A stretch of DNA of 64,000 nucleotides, from contig CAWDWB010000009.1 of NCBI GenBank assembly GCA_963805925.1, positions 62,001 through 126,000 on the forward strand, read 5' to 3'. Within the stretch, counting starts at the first letter, position 1, and each line of letters opens with the position of its first letter. The notes under the pieces were generated by a model. The model was given only the letters and a program-made list of their open reading frames with translations, was not told the DNA's origin and did no database searches. Positions 1-8,364 of this stretch are shown piece after piece. This stretch comes from CAMPKL01 sp963805925. GTDB taxonomy: Bacteria > Acidobacteriota > Terriglobia > Bryobacterales > UBA6623. Made by a program: the position numbers and the translations under genes.

Positions 1-1
1 C

Positions 2-274
2 TGCATCTTCCTCGTCAGCTACCTGATCTATCACTACTCCGTAGGCTCGGTCCCTTTCCCTGGACAGGGTTGGATCCGCAGCGTCTACTTCACCATCCTC
101 ATCTCGCACATCATCCTCGCCGCAACCGTACCGGTTCTTGCGCTGATGGCCCTCTATCGCGCTTGGCGGAAAGACTTCGTGCGCCACCGCGCCATCGCCA
201 AGTGGGCATGGCCGATTTGGATGTACGTTTCCGTCACCGGCGTTGTCGTCTACGTCATGCTCTACGAGATGTAG
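2..274 (+). CDS. DUF420 family membrane protein, C-terminal part (cut by window edge)
   Basis: The first 272 bases read open in one frame and end at a TAG at 272-274; the start lies outside the window. The visible 90 residues contain two hydrophobic helices separated by a basic loop (AWRKDFVRHRAIAKW) and end in VVYVMLYEM. This matches the C-terminal half of DUF420 proteins (YozB/CtaM-like), small polytopic membrane proteins often found near cytochrome oxidase assembly genes. The exact biochemical role is not shown by the sequence. A degraded second copy of the gene's last 16 codons lies at 1030-1078. Confidence 0.7.
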   Translation, partial: CIFLVSYLIYHYSVGSVPFPGQGWIRSVYFTILISHIILAATVPVLALMALYRAWRKDFVRHRAIAKWAWPIWMYVSVTGVVVYVMLYEM

Positions 275-301
275 AGCGACAAACCGCCGCGTGGATGCGT
301 C

Positions 302-943
302 TCATTGCCGCGGAACCATGACGCCCTTCGCAAGAGCGGCGGCCTTTACTCTTGTTGCAAACTCTTCAACCTCAAACCAGCTAAGCGTGGCGTCTCGATT
401 GGGGGCGTCGTCTGCTGCAAGACTAAAAGCCACTCGATTGCTCTTCGTCTCAATCGGGATTTTTCCCTTCCAAACGCCCGAGATGATGTAGCGAGGAGCG
501 CCCGTAGAATTCGGCAGATCCCTTGTCTCTCGATCCAAGAACAAGAAGTACTCTTGCCCCTCGCGCAAGAGCGCGTCTTGGGGAACTGTTGCCACGAAGT
601 CGTCTGACCTACCACCCATCTGAGAAATCAGAATCCGCCCGTTAGTCGAGCGATCCTCACCAGATAATACGCGTTGAATGGCAAACAGCGAGGCGGTTTC
701 GATCGTGCCCGGCAAACTTGGATCGTGGAAGCGGGAAGGCAGCACGCGTTCCACGGATCCCTGGACGATCAAATCCGCTTTGACAGCCATGTCCTCCAAG
801 GAGGAAATCGCGTCGAGGGGACTGACAGTAATTTCAACGCTTCCGCCCTGACTTGGCAAGATGCGCGAATTTCTCCGATTGCCTTGGCCGAAGGAGAGCG
901 CGCAAGCGACCGTTGTCGCAAGAATGACAAGTTTCAGAAACAT
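302..943 (-). CDS. Secreted protein of unknown function
   Basis: The frame is open up to 1027, but the likely start is the ATG at 943, because the protein then begins with a typical signal peptide (MFLKLVILATTVACALSFGQ), followed by a mature part of about 190 residues. The mature part is mixed alpha/beta, without cysteines, with a stretch LREGQEYFLFLDRETRD that resembles extracellular beta-rich proteins. I do not recognise a family. It stands alone, in opposite orientation to the DUF420 gene, and sits between the intact 3' end of that gene and a decayed copy of the same end. Confidence 0.65.
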   Translation of the reverse strand: MFLKLVILATTVACALSFGQGNRRNSRILPSQGGSVEITVSPLDAISSLEDMAVKADLIVQGSVERVLPSRFHDPSLPGTIETASLFAIQRVLSGEDRSTNGRILISQMGGRSDDFVATVPQDALLREGQEYFLFLDRETRDLPNSTGAPRYIISGVWKGKIPIETKSNRVAFSLAADDAPNRDATLSWFEVEEFATRVKAAALAKGVMVPRQ

Positions 944-1029
944 GCACTGCCTCCTAAACGCTTGCTTTAATGCAAACCCTACTCTTCTGTACGGCTGAGG
1001 AGGGAATCGCGGGCAAGGACAGTACACAT

Positions 1030-1078
1030 TTTACGTGACCGGCGTCGTCGCCTACCTCATGCCCTACGAAGTGTAGAG
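1030..1078 (+). pseudogene. Relic copy of the DUF420 gene 3' end
   Basis: Bases 1030-1078 align without gaps to 229-277, the last codons and stop of the DUF420 gene, with most positions identical. The translation reads VTGVVAYLMPYEV-stop against VTGVVVYVMLYEM-stop in the intact gene. No upstream coding part remains. This is either the remnant of a tandem paralogue or of an insertion that duplicated the gene end. The divergence shows it is old. Confidence 0.6.
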
Positions 1079-2191
1079 CTACTGGCCGAGGCCATGGGCA
1101 CTAAGATACTCCGCAATTAATTCCGCCGCGATGCGGTGGCCCTCGGGGTTCCAGTGGCCATCCTGCATGTAGTAAAGCGTCTTGCCCGCTGACGTCTCTT
1201 GCCGAAAGCGATCCGTGGGCAGGATGAGCGGGACGTCCTCACGGGCGCAGAACTCCGCCAGGTCGAATTCCGCTTCGCGAATACCCCATTTCAGGTCAGC
1301 CATGCCGTAAAGTTGCTTGGTCTGCTCCCAAGCGCCATCGTCGACAGCCGCAACGGTCGGCACGTAGAAGACTACGAATTCGCTCCCGGCCGCCGTAGCC
1401 TCAGTCTGCAACTTGAGCAACAGCTCTTCAGTCAGCCGCCACGCTTTGGTGATTGATTCCGGCTGCTCCTTCCGATAAACCAAGAACTCATTCACCGGCT
1501 CCAACGGACCGCTCGCTCCCGGCGCCTCGACTCGTCGGGCGAGGCCTTTCAGCAAGCTCGCCAATCGCCACTCACGGGGCCGCTCCGCCGCCGGGCTCGC
1601 CGCAATCGAGGCATCCGGAGGCGGGACCGGAACGCCGTGAAGAACCAACTTCCCCTTCACCAAATCAAAGTAGGGCTTGGCCGATCGATACTCCATCGCC
1701 TGCGCATTGAACCAAACATCGTTGTCGAAGAACAGCAGCACCGTCGCCGCCGGTTTGTACTCGGCAACGATTTCGCGGAACAGCAACAGCTCCTGGTCGG
1801 TGCTGTAGCCGGCAACCCCTTGGTTGATCGCGCGCAGACCCTCGTCATCCAGCACGGCGGAGAACACCTCGTCGTCGTTGACCAGATATCCCTCGCAAAA
1901 TGAGTCGCCCAGGAACAAGACCGGTGGCCGGGAATCGTCGTCCGCCGTCTGCGAACCGCGCGCGCCGTGCTCGTCCGATGTCTCCGTCACCGCGTGCCCC
2001 TGCCAACGGTATGTCACGCTCGTCGAGGGCTGCTTGCGCCAGCCCAACTGCGGATCGTGGCGCAGCATCTGCGCGTGGAGTTCCACTGCGGCACGGCCCC
2101 AGCCGCCCCAACGCAACAGCGCCTCGCTGACGCCAATGGCCAGCACCGTCGCAAGAATCGGGATGAGAATACGCAGGGCCTTCGACATCAA
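1079..2191 (-). CDS. SGNH/GDSL-type hydrolase, membrane-anchored (AlgX/DHHW-like)
   Basis: The 370-residue protein starts with one N-terminal membrane anchor (about residues 7-27), followed by a periplasmic domain. VLFLGDSFCEG near residue 93 is the block I GDS motif with the nucleophile serine. NQGVAGYSTDQE supplies block II glycine, and DGHWNPEGH near residue 345 supplies the catalytic Asp-x-x-His. Such proteins are carbohydrate or polysaccharide O-acetyl esterases or transferases, often attached to exopolysaccharide loci. No such locus is adjacent, so the substrate is unknown. The gene follows dnaB with a gap of about 15 bases and may be co-transcribed with it. Confidence 0.75.
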   Translation of the reverse strand: MMSKALRILIPILATVLAIGVSEALLRWGGWGRAAVELHAQMLRHDPQLGWRKQPSTSVTYRWQGHAVTETSDEHGARGSQTADDDSRPPVLFLGDSFCEGYLVNDDEVFSAVLDDEGLRAINQGVAGYSTDQELLLFREIVAEYKPAATVLLFFDNDVWFNAQAMEYRSAKPYFDLVKGKLVLHGVPVPPPDASIAASPAAERPREWRLASLLKGLARRVEAPGASGPLEPVNEFLVYRKEQPESITKAWRLTEELLLKLQTEATAAGSEFVVFYVPTVAAVDDGAWEQTKQLYGMADLKWGIREAEFDLAEFCAREDVPLILPTDRFRQETSAGKTLYYMQDGHWNPEGHRIAAELIAEYLSAHGLGQ

Positions 2192-2206
2192 GGGCTAAAG
2201 AACAGC

Positions 2207-3664
2207 CTACACGTCGAACGGCGCGTCGTCGTCGGTATATCCTGGGTCTCCGCCGCCGCCGATGTCTTCAGCCAAGTTATCGAACTTCGCGTACTTGTTC
2301 AGGAAGGCCAGCCGTACCTTGCCGGTCGGGCCGTTACGCTGCTTGGAAACGATCAGCTCAGCAATGCCCTTAATGTCCTCGCGATCGGGCTTGTAGACCT
2401 CTTCGCGGAAGATGAACATGACCACGTCAGCGTCCTGCTCGATCGAACCCGATTCGCGCAAGTCGGCCAGCATCGGACGGTGATCGCCCTGGCGTTGCTC
2501 CGGCGCACGGCTCAACTGCGAAAGCGCGATGACCGGGACGTCCAGATCCTTCGACAGCAGCTTCAGACCGCGCGAGATGCCTGAAATTTCCTGCGTGCGA
2601 TTCTCGATCTTGCCCTTGCCCGTCATCAACTGCAGGTAGTCCACCACGACCAACGCCAAACCGTGTTCCGAACGCAGCCGCCGGCACTTTGCCGAGATCT
2701 CCATGATGTTGGTGTTGGCGCTGTCGTCGATGAACAGTTTCGAGTTCACCAGCTTATGCAAGCCCCCGCTGAGTTTGCGGCGTTCATCGGCATTCAGAAA
2801 ACCGCCGCGAAAGCGATGCTGATCCACGCGCGCCTCGGCGCATAGCATACGCGTCAGCAACGACTCCTTCGACATTTCGAGCGAAAACAGGGCCACCGTC
2901 TTTGCCGGATCGTCCGGACCGTTGTCCGCGGCTACATGCTGGGCCACGTTCAACGCCAGCGAAGTCTTACCCATGGCAGGACGCGCGGCAATGATAATCA
3001 ACTCCCCGCCGTGCATGCCCGTGGTCATTTCGTCGAGCTTCAAGAAGGGGCCGCCCAAGCCCTTGACCCGCCTGCTGGGGTCCAAGAAGGCCTGCATGCC
3101 GCCGGCATAGCCGTCGAGGATGCCGCGCGGATCCGAAAGCCCGGAGCGCAACTGCGCATCGCCGACCTTCATGATCGAGCTCTCAGCTTCCGCCAAGATG
3201 TCGTCCACTTCGTCCGCCGAATCGATGCACTGCGAAACGATCGACTGCGAGGTGAAGATCAGCCGCCGCAGCAGTGACTTGTCTTTGACGATCTTGATGT
3301 AGCTGTCGATGCTCGACAGCCGAGGCATGCCTTCCGTAAGCGACGCAATGTAGGCGACGCCGTCAATCGAGTCGAGCTGACTGTGCTTCTCGAGTTGATC
3401 GATCAGCGTCATGTACTCGATGTTTTCGCCGCGATCGTTCAACTCCGCCATACGCGCGAAGATGCGCCGATGCTTCTCCAGGGTGAAGTCGTCCGCTTCC
3501 AGCGAACCGGCAACCTGCGGGAAAACGTGATCGGAAAGCAGAATCGAGCCGAGAACGAACTTCTCAGCCTCAACATTGGAGGGTAGACCTTTCAGGAGAA
3601 CAGCGTTCTCCGCCGTGGACGAGGCAGCACTCATCGAACGGCTAGGATACGCGTTTGAGTCCAT
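2207..3664 (-). CDS. dnaB: Replicative DNA helicase DnaB
   Basis: Hexameric 5'-3' helicase that unwinds the chromosome fork. The N-terminal DnaB domain (EKFVLGSILLSDHVFPQVAG, about residues 30-130) that interacts with primase is followed by the RecA-like C-terminal domain with Walker A AARPAMGKTS, Walker B LVVVDYLQLM, and the arginine-finger region SKQRNGPTGKV. Length (about 485) is normal and no intein is present. Start is ambiguous between GTG 3676, ATG 3664 and ATG 3634; the extra residues are not conserved in the family. The SGNH hydrolase gene follows closely. Confidence 0.93.
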   Translation of the reverse strand: MDSNAYPSRSMSAASSTAENAVLLKGLPSNVEAEKFVLGSILLSDHVFPQVAGSLEADDFTLEKHRRIFARMAELNDRGENIEYMTLIDQLEKHSQLDSIDGVAYIASLTEGMPRLSSIDSYIKIVKDKSLLRRLIFTSQSIVSQCIDSADEVDDILAEAESSIMKVGDAQLRSGLSDPRGILDGYAGGMQAFLDPSRRVKGLGGPFLKLDEMTTGMHGGELIIIAARPAMGKTSLALNVAQHVAADNGPDDPAKTVALFSLEMSKESLLTRMLCAEARVDQHRFRGGFLNADERRKLSGGLHKLVNSKLFIDDSANTNIMEISAKCRRLRSEHGLALVVVDYLQLMTGKGKIENRTQEISGISRGLKLLSKDLDVPVIALSQLSRAPEQRQGDHRPMLADLRESGSIEQDADVVMFIFREEVYKPDREDIKGIAELIVSKQRNGPTGKVRLAFLNKYAKFDNLAEDIGGGGDPGYTDDDAPFDV

Positions 3665-3676
3665 GTCACCGAGCAC

Positions 3677-3993
3677 TATTTCTATCCGTTTGTTTTCAGC
3701 AACTTAGCCTGTGGATTGCATGTAACCTATTGATAACAAGCCTGTTACAAATCGAAGGCAAAGCCAAGTCTCTTGATTTCAATAACTTAGTGACAGTGGA
3801 AAACCTTGTGGAAATTCACCGGATTCCCTGAGGATTATAACCCACTTAGAATCAGTGCCTTGCAGTATCACCAGGCCCGGTCGACAATTTGTCACGGTTC
3901 TGTTTTCCACAACAGGCCATCGCCCTCTGTTCGCCCTATTTCATACCATAGCAGCCTTTGCTATCAAGCGCTTCAGAGCGCTAGCCTGTAGGC
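3677..3993. other. AT-richer intergenic region between dnaB and rmuC, with DnaA-box-like motifs
   Basis: About 317 bases without a gene, separating divergent dnaB and rmuC, so it must carry both promoters. It is visibly AT-richer than its surroundings. TTTTCCACA at 3903-3911 fits the DnaA-box consensus TTWTNCACA, and TGTGGAAAT at 3807-3815 is a one-mismatch reverse box. Two nearby GTGGA motifs are weaker. No ORF of note. Whether DnaA binds here cannot be judged from sequence alone. Confidence 0.35.
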
Positions 3994-5298
3994 TTGCTGA
4001 TTGAAGCTGCGGCCTTATTCCTGCTGTTGCTGGCGATCGCCTTGCTTGTCTGGATCGCCATCCAACTCCAGGCCCGCCGAGGCGAGGCCGCTTCTGCCCT
4101 CGAACGCCTCGACGCCCGCCTCGACGAGCAGGGCAAGCGCGGCGACAGCCTGGCCGATCATTTCGCTCAAGCCCGCGAACAGCAACAAAAGTCCGGCCAT
4201 CTACTCCAACAAGAGGTCCTCGAAAGCTTCGGCAAACTGCGCGAAGGCTTCGAGCTGCGCCAGTCTGACTCGCAGCGCACGCTGCAAGAGACCTTGCAAA
4301 CCGGCGTCGATCGCGTACGCCGGCAGTTAAGCGAGAATCTCGCCGCCAACACCGAAGATCTCGTCAAACGCATGGAGAGCCTGACGAAATCGACCGACGA
4401 GCGCCTCAAAGAAATCGGCGGCCAAGTCGACAAACGCTTGTCCGTCGGCCTCGATAAGACCAACGAAACCTTCAACGACATCCGTCAGCGTCTCGCGCTC
4501 ATCGACGACGCGCAGAAGAAGATCACCGACCTTTCGACCAACGTCGTCAGCTTGCAGCGCGTCCTGGCGGACCGCACTTCTCGCGGCGTATTCGGCGAGG
4601 TGCAACTCCACGCGCTCATCTCCAACGTGCTGCCGGACAACGCCTACAAGATGCAGCACACGCTGGCGAACGGTAAACGCGCCGACTGCGTCCTTTTCTT
4701 GCCCGAGCCGACCGGCATGATCGTCATCGACTCGAAATTTCCGCTCGAGAACTATCAGCGCAAGATCGACTCCGACGCGACCGAAGAACTGCGCAAGGCC
4801 GCAGCACGCGACTTCCAACGCGACGTGCAAATGCACATCGACGACATCGCCTCCAAATATATTGTCCCCGGTGAAACCGCTTCGAGCGCCATTCTTTTCT
4901 TGCCCGCTGAAGCCGTCTTCGCCGAGATCCACGCGCACCATCGCGACCTAGTCGAATACGCCCAGCGCAAGAGCGTGCTGATCACGTCGCCCACTACGCT
5001 CATGGCCGTCCTCACCACGTCGGCAGCTGTGCTGAAGGACTCCCAAACCCGCGAGCAAGTACACCTGATTCAAGAGCACCTGCGCTATCTCAGCACAGAC
5101 TTCGAACGTTTCCAGAAGCGCATGGACAACCTGGCACGGCACATCGATCAAGCCAACCGCGACGTCGAGGACGTCAACAAATCCGCGCGCAAGATCTCCG
5201 GCCGCTTCCAGAAGATCGAACGCCTCGAACTCACCGAAGAAGCTCAACGCGATCTCTTGTTGATCGAAGAAGACGCCGACGAAGAGGACGAAGCATGA
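3994..5298 (+). CDS. rmuC: DNA recombination protein RmuC
   Basis: The protein of 434 residues has an N-terminal membrane helix (about residues 3-25), a long coiled coil (about 30-190) and a C-terminal PD-(D/E)xK-like nuclease domain (about 195-390) with GVFGEVQLHALI and TGMIVIDSKFPLE. This is the RmuC layout; the family limits inversions at short repeats and may act on structured DNA near the membrane. The frame is closed upstream by a TAG at 3982 and no ATG or GTG precedes the membrane helix, so TTG at 3994 is the best start. The stop overlaps the maf start by four bases, so the two are one operon. Confidence 0.88.
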   Translation: MLIEAAALFLLLLAIALLVWIAIQLQARRGEAASALERLDARLDEQGKRGDSLADHFAQAREQQQKSGHLLQQEVLESFGKLREGFELRQSDSQRTLQETLQTGVDRVRRQLSENLAANTEDLVKRMESLTKSTDERLKEIGGQVDKRLSVGLDKTNETFNDIRQRLALIDDAQKKITDLSTNVVSLQRVLADRTSRGVFGEVQLHALISNVLPDNAYKMQHTLANGKRADCVLFLPEPTGMIVIDSKFPLENYQRKIDSDATEELRKAAARDFQRDVQMHIDDIASKYIVPGETASSAILFLPAEAVFAEIHAHHRDLVEYAQRKSVLITSPTTLMAVLTTSAAVLKDSQTREQVHLIQEHLRYLSTDFERFQKRMDNLARHIDQANRDVEDVNKSARKISGRFQKIERLELTEEAQRDLLLIEEDADEEDEA

Positions 5299-5858
5299 AG
5301 CTGGTATTGGCCTCCGGGTCGCCGCGCCGCAAGGAGCTGCTGGCGACTGCCGGCTTCGAGTTCGAAGTTCGCCCCGTCGACATCGACGAAACGCCGCTCC
5401 CCGGCGAATCGCCCGCCGACTACGTCGAACGCCTCGCCGAAGCTAAGGCTCGCGCTGCGTGGCGCGAAGGCGAAATCGCCCTGGGCGCCGACACCACCGT
5501 TGCCGTCGACGGCGAGATCCTCGGCAAACCGGTTGACGCAGCGGAAGCCAAGTCCATGCTCACGAAGCTCTCTGGCCGCACCCACGAAGTTCTAACGGGA
5601 TTCTGCCTGTTCAACGGAACCGTCGCCCGCCCCGGCGTCGACCTTACCCACGTATCGTTTCTGCCGATGAGCGAAGCTGAAATCGTCGAATACGTGGCCA
5701 GCGGCGAGCCAATGGATAAAGCAGGCGGATACGGCATCCAAGGCCTGGCTTCGAAGTTTATCTATCGCATCAAGGGCTGCTATTTCAACGTGGTTGGACT
5801 ACCCGTCTCACGCATCTACGGATTTCTCCGGTCTGCCTCAGAACATGGGTTTCACTAG
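5295..5858 (+). CDS. maf: Maf-type nucleoside triphosphate pyrophosphatase
   Basis: Maf/HAM1-fold house-cleaning enzyme that hydrolyses dTTP/UTP or modified nucleotides to monophosphates. The 187-residue protein opens with LASGSPRRKELL (substrate-binding motif), followed by GADTTVAVDGEILGKP with the catalytic acids and metal site, and AGGYGIQG near the C-terminus. The GADT motif and length place it in the YhdE-like dTTP/UTP group. It is translationally coupled to rmuC by an ATGA overlap. Its 3' end overlaps the convergent protease gene by about 21 bases. Confidence 0.9.
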   Translation: MKLVLASGSPRRKELLATAGFEFEVRPVDIDETPLPGESPADYVERLAEAKARAAWREGEIALGADTTVAVDGEILGKPVDAAEAKSMLTKLSGRTHEVLTGFCLFNGTVARPGVDLTHVSFLPMSEAEIVEYVASGEPMDKAGGYGIQGLASKFIYRIKGCYFNVVGLPVSRIYGFLRSASEHGFH

Positions 5859-6962
5859 CTCCGGGCCGTGTCCCGGGCCATGATGCTGAGCCGCCATCAC
5901 CGACTGAATGCTCAGGTAGGCCATGATGTTGTCGCGGGTCAGCAAACCGATGAGCTGATCTCTCTCGAGCACAGGCAATGTCCGGCACTGGCAAAGCTGC
6001 AACCGCCGGAAAGCCGCCTCGAGGTCTTCGTTCGGGTTCGCCGTTTCAAACTCGCTATGCATGGCGTGCGACACGAGCGAATCCGGGCCCTCTCCGGCTA
6101 GACCTTTCAACAACTCTCCCTGCGTGAGGATGCCGATCACTTCGCCCTCTTCCACAACCGGAAAGTCCGCCTGCGGCCCGGCCAGCGTCATCTGCACGAC
6201 TTCGCCCAAACTCTGCTTCGGACTCAGCGCGTGGAACTCCGTCACCATCGCCTGCCTCACGGGAACATCTGCCAGGAAAGCCTCGGTCTGAGCCATGCCG
6301 TACTCGGCAGTGGCGCCCATCCAAACGAATAGCGCGATGAACACCAAGAAGGGGTTCGAGAACAGGCCGACGAAGCCGAACAGCAACGCCATTCCCTGCC
6401 CAACTGACGCCGCAATCCGTGTGGCCCTCAACTGCCCCATGCGCGATGCCAAAATCGCCCGCAACGCCCGCCCGCCGTCCATCGGGAAGGCCGGCAGCAT
6501 GTTGAACAACACCAGGAAGATATTCACCACAAACAGCCGTTGCAAGAACGGACCGTCCACCATCGTCTCGGCCGTCATCGGCGCCCACAGGCCAGCGGCG
6601 CCGAGGCCAACATAAATCACCGCCGCGATTACGACGTTGACCGCCGGGCCGGCAAGCGCTACCGCAAGCTCTTCCATCGGCTTGTCCGGCATCTTCTCCA
6701 GCCGGGCCAGCCCGCCAATCGGCAGTAAGGTGATGTCGCGGGTTTTAATGCCGTAGCGCTTTGCCATCAGGGCATGGCCCAGCTCGTGCAGAACGACGCA
6801 GCCGAACAAGGCGAGTACGAAGATGATGTCCGCGATGGCGTCTGCCGAATTGCCGCCGCGAGACATCGAGCCGAAACCGACCCAGATCAGGATGAGAACG
6901 AATGTGGCATGGACATAAATGCCAATGCCGCTAATCGTTGCGATTTTGAATGACCATTTCAT
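5838..6962 (-). CDS. Site-2 protease family (M50) zinc metalloprotease with CBS domains
   Basis: Polytopic membrane protein of 374 residues. VVLHELGHALMAKRYGI holds the HExxH zinc site inside a membrane helix, and AFPMDGGRALRAILA holds the NPDG-like motif with the third ligand Asp. After the membrane domain (about residues 5-215) come two CBS repeats (about 235-355), which usually sense adenine nucleotides. Such SpoIVFB-like proteases cleave membrane-bound regulators; the substrate is unknown. The start was placed at ATG 6962 rather than GTG 6977 because the five extra residues precede a conserved beginning (MKWSFKIATISGI). Confidence 0.85.
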   Translation of the reverse strand: MKWSFKIATISGIGIYVHATFVLILIWVGFGSMSRGGNSADAIADIIFVLALFGCVVLHELGHALMAKRYGIKTRDITLLPIGGLARLEKMPDKPMEELAVALAGPAVNVVIAAVIYVGLGAAGLWAPMTAETMVDGPFLQRLFVVNIFLVLFNMLPAFPMDGGRALRAILASRMGQLRATRIAASVGQGMALLFGFVGLFSNPFLVFIALFVWMGATAEYGMAQTEAFLADVPVRQAMVTEFHALSPKQSLGEVVQMTLAGPQADFPVVEEGEVIGILTQGELLKGLAGEGPDSLVSHAMHSEFETANPNEDLEAAFRRLQLCQCRTLPVLERDQLIGLLTRDNIMAYLSIQSVMAAQHHGPGHGPELVKPMF

Positions 6963-7015
6963 ATCGGGCGAATCCACACTTGGTATAGCACTTCGCCCGA
7001 CCGTCCAGTACGCGG

Positions 7016-8344
7016 CTAAGTGTCGATTTTCATCCGCTCCAGTTTGCGATAGAGCGTTTTCCGTTCAATAGAGAGGATCTGTGCGGCGCGTGTTTTGTTA
7101 CCGCCGGTTGCAGCCAGCACCTTACGAATCTGCTCTTCCTCGGCATCGGCCAAGGATTGCACGGGCCTTTCCTTGGGTTCCGAAACGGAGAGAGCCTTAC
7201 CGACGGCAAGCCCGTCGAGCGTATCAGCGGAGCTGAGAATGACCAAGCGCTCCAACACATGCTGCAGCTGGCGCACATTGCCAGGCCAGTCGTTCTCTTG
7301 CAACACCCGCAAGCCCGAGGGCGCCAAATGCACCTTGCGGTTGTAGCGGACATTGAACCGCTTTAAGAAGTGCCCTGCCAGGTGAACAATGTCGTCGCGC
7401 CGCTCGCGCAGCGCCGGCAGCCGTATCGGAACGACGTTCAGCCGAAACCACAAATCCTGCCGAAACTCTTCCTCGTCGACCATCGCCTGCAGGTTGCGAT
7501 TCGTCGCGGCGACCACCCGGACATCTAGCTTGCGGGCCTTGGCGGCACCCAACGGACGCACTTCTTTCTCTTGCAGGAAGCGCAACAGCTTGAGTTGGAA
7601 GCTCGAATCCACTTCCCCAATCTCGTCCAGAAACACCGTGCCGCCGTCGGCCGATTCAAACAGGCCGGCTCGATCCCGCTCGGCTCCCGTGAAGGCGCCG
7701 CGAACCGATCCGAACAGTTCGCTCTCCATCAGCGTCGGCGCAATCGAACCGCAATCGACCGCCACAAACGGGCCGTGGGCTCGCTTACTGTTCTGGTGGA
7801 TCAGCCGGGCAACGACCTCTTTGCCGGTCCCCGACTCGCCCTGGATCAACACGGGCGCATCGCTCGGCGCCGCCCGCGAGATCGTCTTGTAAACCTCCAC
7901 CATCTCCGCGGTGAAGCCGATCATCTCGGTCTCCGGAATGTCGACAACCGGCGCCTCTTTGCCCGTCTTCGCTTCCAGGGACTCCGCTGCCTTGCGTACC
8001 GCGTCCAACAGCTTGGTCATGTCGAAGGGCTTGGCCAGGTATTCGAACGCCCCGCCCGACGTCGCCTTCACCACCGTTTCAATCGTTCCCTGCCCGGTGA
8101 TCACGATCACGGCGCATTCCGGATTGTTGTCCTTGGCGGCCTTCAGCACATCCAGTCCGGTGCGCTCGTCCAGGTAGATGTCGGTGATGACCAGCGGATA
8201 GACGCGATTGGCCAACAGCACCAACGCTTCTCGCGTCGACGCCACCGAGTCGACTGCGTAGCCCGCGGTCTCCAGCCCCATCGCAAAGGTTGTGCGGAGC
8301 GCGTCGTCGTCGTCCACAAATAGGATGCGCAGTTTCTTGTTCAT
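7016..8344 (-). CDS. NtrC-family sigma54-dependent response regulator
   Basis: Transcription activator of 442 residues: receiver (acidic DDDD at 11-14, phospho-acceptor D55 in VITDIYLDE, K105), AAA+ domain with Walker A GESGTGKE (169-176) and the sigma54-contact loop GAFTGA (216-221), and a Fis-type helix-turn-helix at the end (GGNKTRAAQILSIERKTLYRKL). All residues needed for phosphorylation, ATP hydrolysis and sigma54 remodelling are present. It follows the CHASE2 histidine kinase gene by 20 bases and is its probable partner. Target promoters were not identified. Confidence 0.92.
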   Translation of the reverse strand: MNKKLRILFVDDDDALRTTFAMGLETAGYAVDSVASTREALVLLANRVYPLVITDIYLDERTGLDVLKAAKDNNPECAVIVITGQGTIETVVKATSGGAFEYLAKPFDMTKLLDAVRKAAESLEAKTGKEAPVVDIPETEMIGFTAEMVEVYKTISRAAPSDAPVLIQGESGTGKEVVARLIHQNSKRAHGPFVAVDCGSIAPTLMESELFGSVRGAFTGAERDRAGLFESADGGTVFLDEIGEVDSSFQLKLLRFLQEKEVRPLGAAKARKLDVRVVAATNRNLQAMVDEEEFRQDLWFRLNVVPIRLPALRERRDDIVHLAGHFLKRFNVRYNRKVHLAPSGLRVLQENDWPGNVRQLQHVLERLVILSSADTLDGLAVGKALSVSEPKERPVQSLADAEEEQIRKVLAATGGNKTRAAQILSIERKTLYRKLERMKIDT

Positions 8345-8364
8345 GCGAAATGGCTGCCTATTCG

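Noticed and set aside
1967..2584. Long plus-strand ORF opposite the SGNH and DnaB genes
   Set aside because: It is antisense to two well-supported genes and its translation has no family likeness.
3677..3993. Chromosome origin
   Set aside because: Only one full DnaA box, no AT-rich unwinding repeat and no dnaA or dnaN nearby.
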